Source of the DNA: Nocardia brasiliensis IFM 10847
Lineage (GTDB): Bacteria; Actinomycetota; Actinomycetes; Mycobacteriales; Mycobacteriaceae
DNA: 44,803 bases
Assembly: GCF_000710915.1 (NCBI RefSeq)
Contig: NZ_BAUA01000157.1
Coordinates: 1 to 44,803, forward strand
Direction of reading: 5' to 3'
Within the stretch, counting starts at the first letter, position 1. Each line of letters starts with the position of its first letter. Positions 1 through 8,148 of this stretch are shown here, in pieces. The notes beneath the pieces were generated by a model. It searched no databases and had not been told where the DNA came from. It saw nothing but the letters and a program-made list of their open reading frames with translations. Both the position numbers and the translations under genes were made by a program.

Positions 1-1
1 C

Positions 2-3000
2 GAACGCATCGCCGAGGAGCTCGGCACCGAACTCGGCGACGTCGTCGGCTACACGGTCCGCTTCACCGACCACGCCTCCGACCGCACCCTGATCAAGCTG
101 ATGACCGACGGCATCCTGCTCGCCGAGATCCAGCGCGACCGGCTGCTGCGCCGCTACGACACGATCATCATCGACGAGGCGCACGAGCGCAGCCTCAACA
201 TCGACTTCCTGCTCGGCTACCTGAAACAGCTGCTGCCGCGCAGACCCGATCTGAAGGTGATCATCACTTCCGCGACCATCGACCCCGAACTGTTCGCCCG
301 CCATTTCGCCGACGAAAAGGGCACGCCCGCACCGATCGTCGAGGTCTCCGGCCGGTCCTATCCGGTCGAGTTGCGCTACCGGCCGCTCTCGCTCGAGCTG
401 CCCGGTGACGACGAAGACGACGAGGACACCACGGTGGTCGACCGCGACCCGGTGGACGCCATCGGCGACGCGGTCACCGAACTGTTCGCCGAAGGCGACG
501 GCGACGTGCTGGTCTTCCTGTCCGGCGAACGCGAGATCCGCGACGCCGCGGACGCGTTGCGCGACCTGAAACTGCCGCGCACCGAGATCCTGCCGCTCTA
601 CGCCCGCCTGTCCACCGCCGAGCAGCACCGGGTGTTCGCGCCGCATCCGGGCCGTCGGGTGGTGCTGGCGACCAATGTCGCCGAAACCTCGCTGACGGTG
701 CCGGGCATCCGCTACGTCATCGACCCCGGGACCGCACGCATCTCGCGGTACTCGATGCGCACCAAGGTGCAACGCCTGCCGATCGAGAAGGTCTCGCAGG
801 CCTCGGCCCGCCAACGCGCCGGGCGCTGTGGCCGCGTCGCCGACGGCATCTGCATCCGGCTCTACTCCGAGGACGACTTCGAGGCCAGGCCCGCGTTCAC
901 CGAACCAGAGATCCTGCGCACCAACCTCGCCGCCGTCATCTTGCAGATGACCGCGCTCGGGCTCGGCGATATCGAGAACTTCCCGTTCGTGGAGGCACCG
1001 GACCGGCGGGCGATCCGCGACGGCATCGCGCTGCTGGAAGAACTCGGTGCGTTGGGTCGGCGGACCGACGGCAAGTCCGGACCCGAAACCCGCACCGACG
1101 ACTACGGATTGACGCTCACCCCGATCGGCCGGGACATGGCGCAGTTGCCGGTCGACCCGCGCATGGCGCGAATGCTGGTCGAAGCGCACGGCACCGGCTG
1201 CCTGGCCGAGGTGCTGATCATCGTCGCGGCACTGTCCATCCAGGACGTCCGCGAACGTCCGGCCGAACATCAGCAGGCCGCCGACACCAAGCACGCCCGG
1301 TTCGTCGTCGAAGGCTCGGATTTCCTGGCCTACCTGCGACTCTGGGACTACCTGACCGAACAGCGGAAATCGTTGTCGTCCAATCAGTTCCGGCGGATGT
1401 GCCGCGAGGAGTTCCTGCACTACCTGCGGATCAGGGAGTGGCAGGATCTGCACGGGCAGCTGCGCACGATCACCAGGGGCCTCGGCTGGTCCGGTGACGG
1501 GGGCGAGGATGCGGGACGGACCGGTAGTGGTGCCGCCGAGGGCGGCGGGGGCGGTCGCGGTCGGGCCGAGGGCGGTCGAGGCGGGGTTGCGGGTGGCCGC
1601 GGCGAAGGTCGTGGCCGGGCCTCGAGTGGTCGAGACGAGGGCGGCCTGGACGAGGCAGGGAGTAGCCGAAGCGGGGCCGACAGTGGCCGAGGCGGCAGTA
1701 GTGACCGGGCCGAGAGCGGCCGGGGCGGGGTCGCTGGCGGTCGAGGCGGAGTCGCGGATGGCGCCGGGAACGATAGGGGCCGTGGGCAATCCGGGGACGG
1801 GTCGGGCGAGGGACGTGGTCGCCGGTCGCGCCGCGGCGGTTCTGTTGCGGATCGGCGCGACGGCGACGCTGCGGGCGGCTCGCGCGGGTCGCGGCGGGGC
1901 GATCGCCCGCAGGCCGCCGGTAGCGCGGCGCTCGAATCCGATGACATGCCTTGGGATTCCGTCAGCATCCATCAGGCGCTGCTGGCGGGCATGCTCTCGC
2001 ATATCGGTGTGCGCGAGGCGGAGTCGCGGGAGTTCCTGGGCGCGCGCAACGCGAAGTTCATGATTTTTCCCGGCTCGTCGCTGGCGAAGAAGCCACCGCG
2101 CTGGGTGATGGCGGCCGAGCTCGTCGAGACCTCGCGCCTGTGGGGCCGGATGGCGGCCAAGGTGGAGCCGGAATGGGCCGAGCGGCTCGCCGGAGATCTG
2201 GTGAAGCGCACCTACTCCGAACCACATTGGTCGGCCAAGCGCGGCGCGGCCAGCGCCTACGAGCGGGTCACCCTCTACGGCATCCCCCTGGTCACCGGTA
2301 GGCAGGTGGACTACGGCCGCATCGACCCGGAGCTGTCGCGCGAGCTGTTCATCCGGCACGCGCTGGTGCAGGGCGAATGGCAGACCCGCCACGAGTTCTT
2401 CCATCGCAACCGCGAATTGATCGACGACGTCGCCGATCTGGAGCACCGCGCGCGCCGCCGCGACATCCTGGTCGACGACGACGTGCTCTTCGAGTTCTAC
2501 GACAAGCGGCTGCCCGCCGACATCGTCTCGGTGCGGCATTTCGACAAATGGTGGAAGGCAGCGTCCCGCAAAGACCCGGCACTGCTCGACTTCTCGACCG
2601 CCACCGTCGTCAACGAGAACGCCGCCGCGCTGGACCCCGCCGCCTTCCCCGACGCCTGGCGGCAGGGTGAACTCAGCTTCCCCCTGACCTATCAGTTCGA
2701 GCCCGGCCAGGAGGAAGACGGCGTCACGGTACGCATCCCGGTGGAGCAGCTCGCGCATGTGCGCGCGGTCGGCTTCGACTGGCTGGTGCCCGGCATGCGG
2801 GACGAACTGGCCGCGGCACTGATCAAGACCCTGCCGAAAGCGTTGCGGCGCAGCGTTGTTCCCGCACCCGATTTCGCCGCTGCCGCGCTGGCCGCGCTCA
2901 CGCCCCGCGCGGAACCGTTGCGCACCGGGCTGGCCCGGGAACTGTCGCGCCTCGGCTCGATCACCATCGACCCGGGCGACCTCGACCCGAGCGCCCTGCC

Positions 3001-4003
3001 CGATCATCTGCGGATGACGTTCGCCGCGGTCGACGCCGACGGCCGGGTGCTGGCCAGCGGTAAGAGCCTGCAAGCCCTCAAAACCCGCTTGGCCGAACAG
3101 GTCTCCGCTTCGGTGGCCCGGGCGACCGCGGGCGCCGAGCGCGCACCCGCCGCCGTATGGACCTCGGAATCACTCGGCACGGTCGAGCAGACGGTGCGGC
3201 GCGAGGTCGCGGGGCAGACCGTCACCGGCTACCCCGCGCTGGTGCCCGAGGGCGACGGCGTGGCCGTGCGCGTGCTCAGTTCGCCTGCCGCGCAAGCCAG
3301 TGCGATGCGAGCGGGCACCCGCGCGCTCGTGCTCAACGCCATCCCGACCTCGGTGCGCACCGTCACCGCGAGCCTGCCACCCACGGATCGCCTTGCGCTG
3401 AGCCAGAATCCGTACGGATCGATCGACGCGCTCGTCGAGGATTGCCGCGCGGCGGCGGCCGATGAACTCATCGCCGCGGCGGGCGGGCCGGTGCGCAACC
3501 CGGACGATTTCGCCGCACTGGTCGCGAAGATCCGCCCGGACCTGACCACCGCGGTCGCCCGGCTGGTGCGCCTGCTCGTCCCGATTCTCGTGCAGGCGCA
3601 CCGGGTTTCGGCTGCGCTGGCCGACACCACCGAGCGCAATATCGCCGATGACGTGCGCGACCAGCTCGACAACCTGGTGTTCCCCGGTTTCGTCTCGGAA
3701 TGGGGTAGCACCCGATTACGGGAACTTCCCCGCTATCTCCAGGGTGCCGTCGCCCGCCTGGAGGCCCTGCCCGGCTCCGCGGTACGCGACCGGCAGAGCA
3801 TGGCCGAACTGGATCGCGCGATCGCCGCCTACGACCGCCTCGTGCACTCCCTACCGGAGAACCGGCGCGGCGCCCCGGCCGTCACCGAGATCTGGTGGAT
3901 GCTGGAGGAATTCCGGGTCAGCCTCTTCGCCCAAAAACTCGGCACCCCATACCCGGTGTCCGCCAAGCGGATCGAGCGCGCCATCGCCGCTGTCCGCCGC
4001 TGA
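2..4003 (+). CDS. hrpA: ATP-dependent RNA helicase HrpA (5' end outside window)
   Basis: DEAH-box RNA helicase that unwinds RNA and acts on stalled ribosomes in other bacteria. The reading frame is open from base 2, so the N-terminus with the Walker A motif lies upstream. Seen in the fragment: DEAH at about residues 58-61, the SAT motif (TSATID), the helicase C-terminal motifs (TNVAETS and QRAGRCGR), an HA2-like region (LTPIGRDMAQLPVDP) and a long DUF3418-type C-terminal region ending at 4003. Between the helicase core and the segment starting DDMPWDS lies an insertion of about 150 residues that is almost entirely Gly, Arg, Ser, Ala, Asp and Glu, with repeated RGG/GRG motifs; compact HrpA proteins have a short linker there. 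The gene converges on nrdR with about 100 bases between stops. Family assignment is secure; the role of the insertion is unknown. Confidence 0.95.
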   Translation, partial: ERIAEELGTELGDVVGYTVRFTDHASDRTLIKLMTDGILLAEIQRDRLLRRYDTIIIDEAHERSLNIDFLLGYLKQLLPRRPDLKVIITSATIDPELFARHFADEKGTPAPIVEVSGRSYPVELRYRPLSLELPGDDEDDEDTTVVDRDPVDAIGDAVTELFAEGDGDVLVFLSGEREIRDAADALRDLKLPRTEILPLYARLSTAEQHRVFAPHPGRRVVLATNVAETSLTVPGIRYVIDPGTARISRYSMRTKVQRLPIEKVSQASARQRAGRCGRVADGICIRLYSEDDFEARPAFTEPEILRTNLAAVILQMTALGLGDIENFPFVEAPDRRAIRDGIALLEELGALGRRTDGKSGPETRTDDYGLTLTPIGRDMAQLPVDPRMARMLVEAHGTGCLAEVLIIVAALSIQDVRERPAEHQQAADTKHARFVVEGSDFLAYLRLWDYLTEQRKSLSSNQFRRMCREEFLHYLRIREWQDLHGQLRTITRGLGWSGDGGEDAGRTGSGAAEGGGGGRGRAEGGRGGVAGGRGEGRGRASSGRDEGGLDEAGSSRSGADSGRGGSSDRAESGRGGVAGGRGGVADGAGNDRGRGQSGDGSGEGRGRRSRRGGSVADRRDGDAAGGSRGSRRGDRPQAAGSAALESDDMPWDSVSIHQALLAGMLSHIGVREAESREFLGARNAKFMIFPGSSLAKKPPRWVMAAELVETSRLWGRMAAKVEPEWAERLAGDLVKRTYSEPHWSAKRGAASAYERVTLYGIPLVTGRQVDYGRIDPELSRELFIRHALVQGEWQTRHEFFHRNRELIDDVADLEHRARRRDILVDDDVLFEFYDKRLPADIVSVRHFDKWWKAASRKDPALLDFSTATVVNENAAALDPAAFPDAWRQGELSFPLTYQFEPGQEEDGVTVRIPVEQLAHVRAVGFDWLVPGMRDELAAALIKTLPKALRRSVVPAPDFAAAALAALTPRAEPLRTGLARELSRLGSITIDPGDLDPSALPDHLRMTFAAVDADGRVLASGKSLQALKTRLAEQVSASVARATAGAERAPAAVWTSESLGTVEQTVRREVAGQTVTGYPALVPEGDGVAVRVLSSPAAQASAMRAGTRALVLNAIPTSVRTVTASLPPTDRLALSQNPYGSIDALVEDCRAAAADELIAAAGGPVRNPDDFAALVAKIRPDLTTAVARLVRLLVPILVQAHRVSAALADTTERNIADDVRDQLDNLVFPGFVSEWGSTRLRELPRYLQGAVARLEALPGSAVRDRQSMAELDRAIAAYDRLVHSLPENRRGAPAVTEIWWMLEEFRVSLFAQKLGTPYPVSAKRIERAIAAVRR

Positions 4004-4102
4004 GCGCGGTGCGGCGGTAGACCGCCGGGCGCGTTTCGCGAGTTTTCATACGCCGATGCGACAGCCGCCGAGGCGCGCCGTCGCGGTGTGCTGCGGAATC
4101 GA

Positions 4103-4576
4103 CTATTCGGCGGGCACCATGGCGGCGTCGGCGCGCGCCTTGCGCATCTCCTGGATCTCGCGTTCGAAGTCTTCCGCGGAGGTGAACGAGCGATACACCG
4201 AGGCGAAGCGGAGGTAGGCGACCTCGTCCAAGTCGCGCAGCGGACCGAGGATGGCGAGGCCGACCTCGTGGCTGGGCACCTCCGGAGAACCCTTGGCGCG
4301 CACCGCGTCTTCCACCTTCTGGGCGAGCAGGTTCAGAGCGTCGTCGTCGACCTCACGGCCCTGGCAGGCGCGGCGCACGCCGCGAATGACCTTCTCCCGG
4401 CTGAACGGCTCGGTGACGCCGCTGCGCTTGACCACGGACAGGATCGCGGTTTCCACGGTGCTGAACCGCCGCCCACAGTGCGGACACGCGCGGCGGCGGC
4501 GGATGGCCGCGCCTTCGTCGGCCTCACGCGAGTCCACCACCCGGGAGTCTGGGTGTCGGCAGTACGGGCAATGCAT
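4103..4576 (-). CDS. nrdR: Transcriptional repressor NrdR
   Basis: NrdR represses ribonucleotide reductase genes by sensing ATP/dATP. The 157-residue protein has the expected N-terminal zinc ribbon (C3-x2-C6 and C31-x2-C34) followed by an ATP-cone domain (SREKVIRGVRRAC, then EVPSHEVG). Length matches the family. I chose the ATG at 4576 because the zinc ribbon begins directly there (MHCPYC) and an AGGA lies about 8 bases upstream; the frame is open further upstream but adds an Arg/His-rich leader not expected for the family. In mycobacteria nrdR also lies close to lexA, as here. Confident. Confidence 0.96.
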   Translation of the reverse strand: MHCPYCRHPDSRVVDSREADEGAAIRRRRACPHCGRRFSTVETAILSVVKRSGVTEPFSREKVIRGVRRACQGREVDDDALNLLAQKVEDAVRAKGSPEVPSHEVGLAILGPLRDLDEVAYLRFASVYRSFTSAEDFEREIQEMRKARADAAMVPAE

Positions 4577-4807
4577 CCGAGAGATCCTTCGTCGATGCGA
4601 GTGCTCGCGGCCGGCCCGGCAACCGATCGGGGTGACCGTCCCGGCGAGCACGTGTACAGGGGCCTAGACCCCGGCACCAGGTAAACCTCAGACGATACGC
4701 GGAATACCTGCATAGCACTTCGAGGATACCTGTCCGGGTACCCGGGTTGTCCCACTCACCCGGTAGCGGGACCGTCGCCGCCGCGTATGCCGCCCGCGCG
4801 GACGGGG

Positions 4808-6064
4808 CTATCCGGCCACCTGCCACTGCGAAGTCAGGTCGGCGATCAACTCGGGCAGGCGCGGCACGAGCCGCCCGCGGGCGAGTTTGTTCCAGAACGG
4901 TTCCCCGAGCACGGCGGGCCCGAGCACCGGATTCTGTGCCAGGTCGATGTGGCGCGGCACGAGGTCACCGGTGATGTAGGTCCAGCGCGTGTCGCGGTCG
5001 GCCCAGTTGAAGTCGGGCAGTGGGGTGCGCAGCGCGAGCGTGCGGCCGCCGAGGTCGGCCCGGACCGTCGCGGGTGCGAACACTCCCGGCGCACGCACGC
5101 CGGGCACCGCCGGTTTGCCGGCGATCGTGCTCACGTAGGTGAGGACACGCCCGATCGGGGCGCGCCCCGCCGCAGTTTCGTCCCACTGGTCGGCGATCAC
5201 CCGGTTCTGTTCGCGATCGGTCATCCTGATCAGGGCGTCGACGTAGCCGTCCTGGGTGCCGCGGGCGATGGACTGCCACGCGGTGTGGATATCGGCGTCG
5301 AGGATGCCCGCCTCGGTCATCTCGTCGATCCCGCGCATCCCCAGCGCCGCGTACGCCTCGTGCATCGGAACCAGGTCGGTGAAAATGTGCTTCTGCATGA
5401 TCATCAGCCGGGTCTGGTACCAGACGACGTCCTGCGGAGTGAGCCGCGCACCTTCGGCCGCGAGCAGGCGGATGTCGGCGGGCAGGTCGCGCACCAGCTC
5501 CGGCGGGGTGCCGCGCAACAGGTCGGCGACCGTGTTGCCGAGTTGCTGGATGCCGGGCAGGTCGAGCACCACCCCCACATCGCTCATGTCGAAGAAGCCG
5601 GAGGCGAACGAGCCGCCCGCGATACCGGCCAGCCCCGCCCAGTAGAACTCCGGATGCTGGGTGGTCAACCGCAGATAGTTGACGTACACCTGATTGAACG
5701 TGCGCTCGTTGGCCCGCACGCCGCGCGCCGGATCCCAGCCCGCGAGGTCGATATCGGCGTTGCGCGTGGCAACGACCAACCAGTACTGATGCAGCAGGGT
5801 CGCGTACCGGCGCGGCGGCACCCCGTCGGCCCGCGCCGCTTCGACCGCTTCGACCAACGTCGACTCATCCAGGGGCAGTGCCGGATTCAGCCCGCCCCCG
5901 CCCGTACCGTCCCCGTTCACCGCGGGCAAATCCAGGAACGTCGCGTAAGCAGGCGCAGCCTGCGCGACCGGAATCGCACCGATCCCGAACACGAGACTCA
6001 CAGCGAGCCCGGCGATTCCGGCAAGAAGCCGGACCGAGCGTCCGGTGGTGGCGAAGTGCGTCAT
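4808..6064 (-). CDS. Secreted protein of unknown function
   Basis: A 418-residue protein that I do not recognise. The ATG at 6064 is preferred because it gives a typical Sec signal peptide: a short polar start, a hydrophobic stretch (LLAGIAGLAVSLVFGIGA) and a plausible cleavage site after AQA or AYA. The open frame upstream lacks signal character. The mature part is soluble with no further clear membrane segment. It is rich in Trp, Tyr, Asp and Arg and has segments such as YWLVVATRNADIDLAGWDP that suggest a mostly helical fold. No catalytic motif is evident. The ribosome site is weak. It lies on the minus strand upstream of nrdR, about 230 bases away. The role is unknown; export is the only supported inference. 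Confidence 0.8.
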   Translation of the reverse strand: MTHFATTGRSVRLLAGIAGLAVSLVFGIGAIPVAQAAPAYATFLDLPAVNGDGTGGGGLNPALPLDESTLVEAVEAARADGVPPRRYATLLHQYWLVVATRNADIDLAGWDPARGVRANERTFNQVYVNYLRLTTQHPEFYWAGLAGIAGGSFASGFFDMSDVGVVLDLPGIQQLGNTVADLLRGTPPELVRDLPADIRLLAAEGARLTPQDVVWYQTRLMIMQKHIFTDLVPMHEAYAALGMRGIDEMTEAGILDADIHTAWQSIARGTQDGYVDALIRMTDREQNRVIADQWDETAAGRAPIGRVLTYVSTIAGKPAVPGVRAPGVFAPATVRADLGGRTLALRTPLPDFNWADRDTRWTYITGDLVPRHIDLAQNPVLGPAVLGEPFWNKLARGRLVPRLPELIADLTSQWQVAG

Positions 6065-6470
6065 TGCTGGCTGTCCCGACTCGCTCGTCCGACGAAAGGA
6101 ACGTCTGGCAAGAGCCCATGCCAGATCGCGTTTCAGCACACTAGCAACATGTCCCAGACAGCAATCGACAATTCCGGCCACTTTGCAGGCCGATAACCCG
6201 AATCCTTCGGGCACCCCCGCCCCTCCAACCACGGCACCCCCAGACCTCACAGACCTTCCCCACCGAGCAACGGCGTGTCACACGGCAAGTCGTTATGCGA
6301 ACAGTCGAAAACCTCTGTGAAGCCACAGACTCACGCCGCCGGGCCGCCCCACTCCTGCACGAACCCCCGCCACCCCTCGAGCACGCAGCCCGCAGGGCTG
6401 CACCTCAGCCAAGCCCGCACGCCCCCGCCCTCAACCACTCCCGTTCGCGCCCTCACCCGCGACCACGGAA
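6065..6470. other. Gene-poor stretch between secreted protein and lexA-divergent gene
   Basis: About 400 bases with no convincing gene. It should contain the promoter of the secreted protein that starts at 6064. A short inverted repeat, CTGGCA-N8-TGCCAG at 6105-6124, lies about 40-60 bases upstream of that start and could be an operator, but it is only 6 + 6 bases. All minus-strand frames were inspected for a LysM-like continuation of the neighbouring membrane protein; none was seen. The segment around 6330-6470 is Pro/Arg-coding in several frames without a recognisable domain. Confidence 0.5.
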
Positions 6471-6974
6471 TCAACGCACCGCCGGAACGCCTTCCGGCAG
6501 ACCCGCTTCCGCCCCTCCCTCAACGGACAGCGAATGCTCCGCGGGCATCGGGGGCATCTCCCCGCCCCAATCACCCGCGCGCAGATGGGCGAGGGTGATC
6601 AGCACCGCTACCACCAATGCACTGAGCAACGCGGCGACGGCCAGGACCGCGAACCCGACCTGCGCCTGCTCGACCAGTTCCCCGGGGTGCACACCACGCG
6701 CGCGGCGAACTGCGGAAGTCCTTGTGCCCCGGTCGTACACGACGACTCCGCCGCGCGGACGCGCACTGGGCGGGCGGCGATCCACGACGGAACGTGTCGA
6801 GTCCAGCGCTCGGGTGCGCAGGGTGCCGCGATGCACCCGGGGCACCGTGGCGAAGGCCAGATCGATCTCGTCCGCACCGACCTCGCGGCGATCGAGGTCG
6901 TCGGCGACACGCAGCGCGACGCTCTTGCGTGTCGCGCCGATCTCCGTCTTGATATCGCTGATCGCAGTGCTCAT
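6471..6974 (-). CDS. Single-pass membrane protein divergent from lexA (DivS/ChiZ-like position)
   Basis: A 167-residue protein transcribed away from lexA. It has a polar N-terminal half with a Pro/Arg-rich segment, one clear membrane helix (VGFAVLAVAALLSALVVAVLI, about residues 110-130) and a short acidic tail. The ATG at 6974 is supported by GGAGGT about 10 bases upstream. In Mycobacterium the divergent neighbour of lexA is ChiZ (Rv2719c) and in Corynebacterium it is DivS; both are SOS-induced inhibitors of cell division, as is Bacillus YneA beside lexA. The position, the single membrane helix and the SOS boxes in the shared promoter point to the same job. Unlike ChiZ and YneA it has no LysM domain. 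Function is inferred from context only. Confidence 0.75.
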   Translation of the reverse strand: MSTAISDIKTEIGATRKSVALRVADDLDRREVGADEIDLAFATVPRVHRGTLRTRALDSTRSVVDRRPPSARPRGGVVVYDRGTRTSAVRRARGVHPGELVEQAQVGFAVLAVAALLSALVVAVLITLAHLRAGDWGGEMPPMPAEHSLSVEGGAEAGLPEGVPAVR

Positions 6975-7103
6975 CGGACAAACCTCCGTGGTGGGTGCTC
7001 CGTCTGTGTTCGAGCTGGTCGGGTAGAGCTGGACGCTTCGGTGGGGCTGTTTTTCGGTGCCGCTGATGGGTGCCATGTTCGATGCTGTTCGCTCAGGTGT
7101 TCG

Positions 7104-7119
7104 AAGAACTGATGTTCGA
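7104..7119. promoter_or_regulatory. SOS (LexA) box 1
   Basis: AAGAACTGATGTTCGA matches the actinobacterial SOS consensus TCGAAC-N4-GTTCGA at 10 of 12 defined positions. It lies between lexA and the divergent membrane-protein gene, 130 bases from the start of the latter, so it probably serves that gene or both. Confidence 0.75.
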
Positions 7120-7167
7120 TTTCTACCACGAGCCACCGACAAAGTCAGCAGAAACGCCCGACACTCC

Positions 7168-7183
7168 TCGAACAGATGTTTGA
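7168..7183. promoter_or_regulatory. SOS (LexA) box 2
   Basis: TCGAACAGATGTTTGA matches the consensus TCGAAC-N4-GTTCGA at 11 of 12 positions. It lies 111 bases upstream of the chosen lexA start, placing it for autoregulation of lexA. Confidence 0.88.
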
Positions 7184-7293
7184 AACATGGGCCCGACCGG
7201 TCTAGATTCAAAAAGACGAAATTCTCGACAAGCCGAGCACGAGATTTGCCGGGCAACGGATCCGCCCGGACACAGCACGGAAGGGCGGTTGCG

Positions 7294-8025
7294 GTGAGGC
7301 AGACAGACGACACGGGCGACGAGAGCGAAGGCGGCGCCGACTCGGCGATTTCCGGGGCGGATCTCACCGTGCGTCAGCGCAAAGTGCTGGAGGTGATCCG
7401 CTCCTCGGTGAGCGAGCGCGGTTACCCGCCGAGCATCCGGGAGATCGGTGACGCCGTGGGGCTCACCTCCACCTCTTCGGTCGCCCACCAGCTTCGAGCC
7501 TTGGAGCGCAAGGGATTCCTGCGGCGCGACCCGAATCGTCCACGCGCGGTCGATGTTCGCGGCCTGGACGAGGTGGGGCGCGCGGTCACCAGCCTGCACG
7601 TCGCCCCCGTCGACGAAACCGACGGCGCCACCGCCGATTCCGGCAGGCCGACGCCGACCTTCGTACCGGTGCTCGGCCGGATCGCCGCCGGTGGCCCGAT
7701 CCTGGCCGAGCAGGCGGTGGAGGACGTGTTCCCGCTGCCCCGCGAATTGGTCGGCGAGGGTTCGCTGTTCCTGTTGAAGGTCGTCGGCCAGTCGATGATC
7801 GACGCCGCGATCTGCGACGGCGACTGGGTGGTGGTGCGCCAGCAGAACGTCGCCGACAACGGCGATATCGTCGCCGCGATGATCGACGGCGAGGCGACGG
7901 TGAAGACGTTCAAGCGCACCGGCAAGGACGTCTGGCTGATGCCGCACAACCCGGTGTTCGAGCCGATCCCGGGCAACGACGCGCAGGTGCTCGGCAAGGT
8001 CGTCACCGTCATCCGCAAGATCTGA
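7294..8025 (+). CDS. lexA: SOS repressor LexA
   Basis: Represses DNA-damage genes and self-cleaves when RecA filaments form. The 243-residue protein has an N-terminal winged helix-turn-helix (LTVRQRKVLEVI to LRRDPNRPRA, about residues 24-88). The S24-type peptidase domain follows, with the Ala132-Gly133 cleavage site (RIAAGGP), catalytic Ser167 (GQSMID) and Lys204 (EATVKTFKR). The frame is open back to 7057, but that extension runs through both SOS boxes and has no family match. The GTG at 7294 has GGAAGGG about 8 bases upstream and gives a normal length. The two LexA boxes upstream indicate autoregulation. A long hairpin follows the stop. Confidence 0.97.
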   Translation: MRQTDDTGDESEGGADSAISGADLTVRQRKVLEVIRSSVSERGYPPSIREIGDAVGLTSTSSVAHQLRALERKGFLRRDPNRPRAVDVRGLDEVGRAVTSLHVAPVDETDGATADSGRPTPTFVPVLGRIAAGGPILAEQAVEDVFPLPRELVGEGSLFLLKVVGQSMIDAAICDGDWVVVRQQNVADNGDIVAAMIDGEATVKTFKRTGKDVWLMPHNPVFEPIPGNDAQVLGKVVTVIRKI

Positions 8026-8040
8026 GCACGCCCGACAGGT

Positions 8041-8072
8041 GAACGGCCGCACGGCGATCCGTGCGGCCGTTC
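8041..8072 (+). terminator. lexA terminator hairpin
   Basis: A perfect 14-base stem (GAACGGCCGCACGG / CCGTGCGGCCGTTC) with a CGAT loop begins 15 bases after the lexA stop. It has no U-tract, as is common for actinobacterial intrinsic terminators. Confidence 0.8.
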
Positions 8073-8148
8073 GCGTGTCCGGCGCGTTCACAGCACATTG
8101 CCAGGATGCCCCCAGGGTCCTCACCGCTGTGCCGGTCATGCTCCTGCG

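Noticed and set aside
7001..7026. Similarity of GTGTTCGAGCTGGTCGGGTAG to part of the 121-base repeats
   Set aside because: Only about 20 bases with several mismatches; likely chance.
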